Shown piece by piece: positions 5,140-8,377 of a DNA stretch of 8,377 bases. The translations under genes were made by a program, and so were the position numbers. Under the pieces are notes generated by a model. It was not told the origin of the DNA. It made no database searches and worked only from the letters and a program-made list of their open reading frames with translations. Origin of the DNA: Thermodesulfobacteriota bacterium (lineage in GTDB: Bacteria; Desulfobacterota; Desulfobacteria; Desulfobacterales; RPRI01); the NCBI GenBank assembly GCA_030836965.1, contig JAUPLM010000352.1, positions 1 to 8,377 on the forward strand, read 5' to 3'. Each line of letters opens with the position of its first letter. The stretch's first letter is position 1.

Positions 5140-8100
5140 ATGAAATTCATCAAAAGAATTTTATTCTGGTCGTCATTTTTCACAGGATTATTAATAATTC
5201 TCTTATTAACCCTTTACCTTTTACTTCCAAAATTTATAAACGAAGCATATCTTAAAGCCGAAATAGCCCGCTACATATCGGAAAAAACAGGATTTACAAT
5301 CGGCGTCCGGAATGTAGACCTGATGTTCTTTCCACGGCTGCATGCGCAAATTCATAACACAAGCCTGTTTGTCCCGGAGAAATTTGCCGTAAACATCAAT
5401 TTAATAAGAGCATATCCCGAAGTCCTGCCCTTATTTAAAGGAGAGGTGACGATAAAAAGGCTTTATCTCGACGCTCCCCGCATAAAAATATTCTTGCCGG
5501 ATCAGTTACCTGAAGAGACTGATTTATTTAAAGATATTACTTTTCAGGAGATTGAAAAAAAACTCGCTTTTTTTTTCAATAACAAATTCATAATAGATAC
5601 GGATCTATCCGTTCAGATCAGAAGCGCAGCATTAGATCTTTATATCGGGAACCGACGTTCTTTCGTATTCGACGGGATATATTTCCGTTTAAAGTTAAAG
5701 CCGGGCCAGATTAAAATAGCATTGACCGGCAAATCGAATATATTTGATAAAATATCGATCAACGGGAATTATCTCCCCGGCAGTTCGGCCGGCGAAGGGC
5801 GTATCGAATTGCTGAAGTTAAACCCCGGACCTCTTTTCGATTATTTTTCCCCAGGTTCCGTTTTAAAGCTCAATGATTCGCACGTAAATATCAAAGCAAA
5901 TTTCAGCAAGGATGGATTTCTGAAGTTTTCATCAAAATTCGAAGGAGAACTCCCTCTACTTTCATTTCAGAGAAATGCCGAGAATTTTATTATCAACGGA
6001 AGATCATTCTCCGGCAATATAAACGCGGATAAAGATAAAACCATCATAACCATAAATAAGCTTGATCTGATTAACCCGGAACTGACTCTTGACGGAAATT
6101 ATTTCACGAGCAAATCCCTTTCCCTTGTTAAGATTGATCTGGACGGAACAAACGTCGATATCAATACAACCAGGAAGGCAGCCCTTTTCCTTGAAGGAAA
6201 TTCCGGCACAGCTAAAGATATTTTTGATATCATAAAAGACGGGAAAGTACCGTTCATCAATATAACCGCCAGAGCTCAGTCAGTTTCAGAGCTGGGGAAT
6301 ATCGAAAATATTTCGATCAAGGGAAGCATTTTTGACGGGAAGATCACTGTCCCTGAGCCTGCCCTTGAGCTTGAAAGCGTCAAAGGTGATGTTAAGGTTT
6401 CTCTCGGTATCCTTGAAGGAAGCAACCTTGAAGGCCGTCTCGGGAATTCTACTGCAAACAGTGGTGTACTGAAACTTGGCCTGTCGGATAACAGCGACCT
6501 CTTCTATCTGGACACATACATCAATGCCGATCTTTCACGGCTGCCTCCCGTTCTTGAGCAGGTTGTGGAAGATAAGATTTTTTTGCATGAGCTTTCCTTA
6601 ATCAAAAAGTGCGAAGGCCGGGCAGACGGGCGATTAACTATAAATGACAGCGGAGGCTCAACTGAAGTCAAAGTGGATGTTTCCGGTTTCAATCTTATGG
6701 CAATCTACGAAAGATTCCCGTCCCCGGTTGCTATAAGCGGCGAGAAATTTTTTCTTGACGATTCTATGATTTATTTCAAACTTGCAAGCGCGGCCTGCGG
6801 TAAATCTTCAATCTCCAATCTGTCGGCGGGATTCAGGCATGACATTGATAACTCTTTTAAAATTCTATCCGAAAAATCGAGATTCCACCTAAAAGAAATT
6901 AATCCTTTCATTCTCTCCTTTCAAGACGCCAAAAACGCTTTAAAAAACATATCATTTCCAAAGGGAGCTGTAAATCTGAATAATCTTGAGATAAACGGCC
7001 CCCTTTTCGACCCTCAGGCATGGAGTTTCAATACTTCAGGTAAAATCGAAAATCTGATTATAGATTATGATGATCTTTTCAGTGAGCCTTTTACAATAAC
7101 CAGACTGATATTCAAAACCCCGGAAAAAATCCCTCTGAAAACATCCGGAGGAACCAGGGTGGTAATAGAGGAATGCAAAATAGCATCCGGAAAAAACAAT
7201 ATAGCCTTTAACGGAAATGCTGTTTTATCAAAGGAGAAATTACAACTTGATGTTAATGCTACGGCCGATTTTCTGGAATGGTCAAGCATAGAGGAATTTG
7301 CAGATAACAAATTATTTCAAACCGGTGAGGCAAAAAAGAGTTCCCCGGATTCCTTTCTATCGGGAATAATAAAAGCTAAAGTAAAATATTTAAAATACGG
7401 GGATCTGACATTGAGCCCTGTTCATGCAGATATAACTCTTGGCGCCGGAAATATTTCCATTGCCCTGATCGACGCTGATCTTTGCGGGATTTCGCTTACC
7501 GGAATCATCGAGACATCCCGGAATAAATTTGATTTCAGAGTATTTCCCTTTGCGCGTGATGAAAAACTCGATTCTTCCATCAATTGCTTTTTTAACAAGC
7601 GACAGGTGGCAACCGGTATTTTCAGTTTGGACGGTGAGCTATTTACAAAGGATAAAGGACCCAAAATCACAGGATTGCTTAACGGAACTTTTGATTTCAA
7701 AGCAAAGGAAGGAAGGATATATCAACTCGGATTTTTATCGAAAATATTTGCACTCCTGAATTTAACCGAAATTTTCAGGGGCAAGATGCCTGACCTTGTC
7801 GGGGAAGGCTTTGCCTATAACACAATAACCGCATCAGGAAAACTGGAAAAAGGAAATTTCGTTATAACCGGATTTGTTATCGACGGCGCTTCGATGGCAA
7901 TAGTCTGTACCGGTAATATCGATCTTGACAGAGATAACGCCGACCTTGTTGTTCTGGTTTCCCCGTTTAAAACCGTTGATCTTATTATTAAATACATTCC
8001 TCTAGTCAACCGGATTCTGGACGGCAACATAATGACCATTCCATTCAGAGTGACAGGAAAGCTGGATGATCCTGAAGTTACACCTCTTTCACCGACAGCA

Positions 8101-8181
8101 GTTGGTTCGAGGTTGCTGCAAATGCTGCAAAGGACAATCGAGCTTCCGATCAAAATAATGCAGCCCCTCTCACCGGATTGA
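5140..8181 (+). CDS. AsmA/YhdP-family envelope protein, inner-membrane anchored
   Basis: Protein of 1013 residues with one uncleaved signal-anchor helix at about 8-30, after KFIKR, and a very large periplasmic part. The segment after the anchor (LPKFINEAYLKAEIARYISEKTG, then FPRLHAQIHNTSLFVP) is typical of the AsmA N-terminal domain. The body to about 830 is repetitive beta-strand sequence with GSIFDGKI-like and LDGNYF-like turns. Residues about 840-990 match the AsmA-like C-terminal domain: EGRIYQLGFLSKIFALLN, GEGFAYNTITASGKLEKGNF, IDGASMAIVCTGNIDL, a hydrophobic IPLVNRILDG stretch, and TGKLDDPEVTPLSPTAVGS. AsmA-like proteins such as YhdP and TamB in E. coli form long hydrophobic grooves and are linked to phospholipid transport to the outer membrane. 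A similar bridge role is inferred here. The start is fixed by the anchor helix; the next in-frame Met is far downstream at about residue 62. The ATG lacks a Shine-Dalgarno sequence. No operon partner is visible downstream. Confidence 0.92.
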   Translation: MKFIKRILFWSSFFTGLLIILLLTLYLLLPKFINEAYLKAEIARYISEKTGFTIGVRNVDLMFFPRLHAQIHNTSLFVPEKFAVNINLIRAYPEVLPLFKGEVTIKRLYLDAPRIKIFLPDQLPEETDLFKDITFQEIEKKLAFFFNNKFIIDTDLSVQIRSAALDLYIGNRRSFVFDGIYFRLKLKPGQIKIALTGKSNIFDKISINGNYLPGSSAGEGRIELLKLNPGPLFDYFSPGSVLKLNDSHVNIKANFSKDGFLKFSSKFEGELPLLSFQRNAENFIINGRSFSGNINADKDKTIITINKLDLINPELTLDGNYFTSKSLSLVKIDLDGTNVDINTTRKAALFLEGNSGTAKDIFDIIKDGKVPFINITARAQSVSELGNIENISIKGSIFDGKITVPEPALELESVKGDVKVSLGILEGSNLEGRLGNSTANSGVLKLGLSDNSDLFYLDTYINADLSRLPPVLEQVVEDKIFLHELSLIKKCEGRADGRLTINDSGGSTEVKVDVSGFNLMAIYERFPSPVAISGEKFFLDDSMIYFKLASAACGKSSISNLSAGFRHDIDNSFKILSEKSRFHLKEINPFILSFQDAKNALKNISFPKGAVNLNNLEINGPLFDPQAWSFNTSGKIENLIIDYDDLFSEPFTITRLIFKTPEKIPLKTSGGTRVVIEECKIASGKNNIAFNGNAVLSKEKLQLDVNATADFLEWSSIEEFADNKLFQTGEAKKSSPDSFLSGIIKAKVKYLKYGDLTLSPVHADITLGAGNISIALIDADLCGISLTGIIETSRNKFDFRVFPFARDEKLDSSINCFFNKRQVATGIFSLDGELFTKDKGPKITGLLNGTFDFKAKEGRIYQLGFLSKIFALLNLTEIFRGKMPDLVGEGFAYNTITASGKLEKGNFVITGFVIDGASMAIVCTGNIDLDRDNADLVVLVSPFKTVDLIIKYIPLVNRILDGNIMTIPFRVTGKLDDPEVTPLSPTAVGSRLLQMLQRTIELPIKIMQPLSPD

Positions 8182-8245
8182 ATCTCCCGGCCGCAAGCAG
8201 CCGAACATACAGCTCTGCATGACATCTGATTCGTGAGCCGTGACA

Positions 8246-8266
8246 GGCAATCGGTTTTGCCGTTTT
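8246..8266 (+). terminator. Weak terminator candidate after the AsmA-type gene
   Basis: GGCAA (8246-8250) can pair with TTGCC (8257-8261) across a 6-nt loop, followed by GTTTTG. The 5-bp stem and T4 tract are below what a normal intrinsic terminator shows. It is listed as the only candidate within 100 nt of the stop codon. Confidence 0.2.
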
Positions 8267-8287
8267 GCAAGAAATTGTTATGAAACA

Positions 8288-8309
8288 TGACAACGCCTCC
8301 TGATTGTCA
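8288..8309. repeat. Inverted repeat enclosing a consensus Shine-Dalgarno sequence on the minus strand
   Basis: TGACAA (8288-8293) and TTGTCA (8304-8309) are perfect 6-bp arms around a 10-nt spacer. Read on the minus strand the spacer holds AGGAGG (8301-8296), 7 nt before an ATG at 8288, and the distal arm runs into that ATG. The reading frame from this ATG runs antisense into the AsmA-type gene for 157 codons and does not look like a protein. The repeat could be an operator or a hairpin over a ribosome binding site, or coincidence. Confidence 0.35.
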
Positions 8310-8377
8310 ACAAAAAGATACAGGCAGAGAAGAAATAACAGCGTAGTGGGTATATATACACTGGGGCTTTACAGGTA

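Larger units (their letters stand above)
8182..8377. other. Intergenic tail after the AsmA-type gene
   Basis: No gene on the plus strand, tRNA or strong terminator is evident in these 196 nt. Visible elements are a weak hairpin at 8246-8261, an inverted repeat at 8288-8309, and the 10-bp palindrome GTATATATAC at 8350-8359. The region probably leads to a further gene beyond the right edge. Confidence 0.5.

Noticed and set aside
5132..5143. Three-codon ORF (ATG ATT ACA TGA) overlapping the AsmA-type start by ATGA
   Set aside because: Could be read as translational coupling, but it is too short and lacks its own ribosome binding site; chance is the simpler explanation.
7815..8288. 157-codon minus-strand frame with an ideal Shine-Dalgarno sequence
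   Set aside because: Most of it is antisense to the conserved AsmA C-terminal domain and its composition is that of a shadow frame. Only the initiation signal itself is kept as an observation.
8350..8359. GTATATATAC palindrome as a promoter or operator
   Set aside because: Alternating TA runs are frequent by chance in AT-rich spacers, and there is no gene start in view to connect it to.

Overview
The window carries six protein-coding genes of a moderately AT-rich Gram-negative bacterium. Base composition and codon use look uniform, and I see no IS element, CRISPR array, tRNA or rRNA. An AsmA/YhdP-type envelope protein implies an outer membrane. The wording of the AsmA C-terminus, the histidine kinase H-box and the B12-radical-SAM protein all resemble proteins I associate with Desulfobacterota/'deltaproteobacteria' and neighbouring phyla. 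That placement is inference; no marker gene is present.

Layout: (1) positions 1-1671, minus strand: a membrane histidine kinase followed 20 nt later by an OmpR/PhoB-type response regulator that runs off the left edge. (2) 1672-1842: a divergent control region with a perfect tandem 11-bp repeat laid out like a PhoB-family binding site. (3) 1843-4552, plus strand: a two-gene unit of a cobalamin-binding radical SAM enzyme of the DUF4070/HpnP-like type, then a PlsC/YihG-type acyltransferase. (4) 4594-4902, minus strand: a small three-helix membrane protein of unknown function whose N-terminus looks like TatA. (5) 4903-5139: a second divergent control region with two short palindromes and a promoter-like sequence that could give a leaderless mRNA. 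(6) 5140-8181, plus strand: a 1013-residue AsmA-family inner-membrane-anchored protein. (7) 8182-8377: an intergenic tail with an inverted repeat that encloses a consensus Shine-Dalgarno sequence on the minus strand.

Taken together the locus reads as envelope/lipid biology. A two-component system is transcribed away from a radical SAM plus acyltransferase pair that could modify a membrane lipid, and an AsmA-type protein of the class linked to lipid traffic to the outer membrane lies nearby. The PhoB-like repeat between the kinase and the radical SAM gene suggests that the two-component system controls the pair. That link, and the lipid substrate, are inferences. No hopanoid synthesis gene is visible, so the radical SAM enzyme should not be called HpnP on this evidence. 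Otherwise the genes belong to known families; the less usual parts are the control regions, the C-terminal coiled-coil extension of the radical SAM protein, and the small TatA-like membrane protein.
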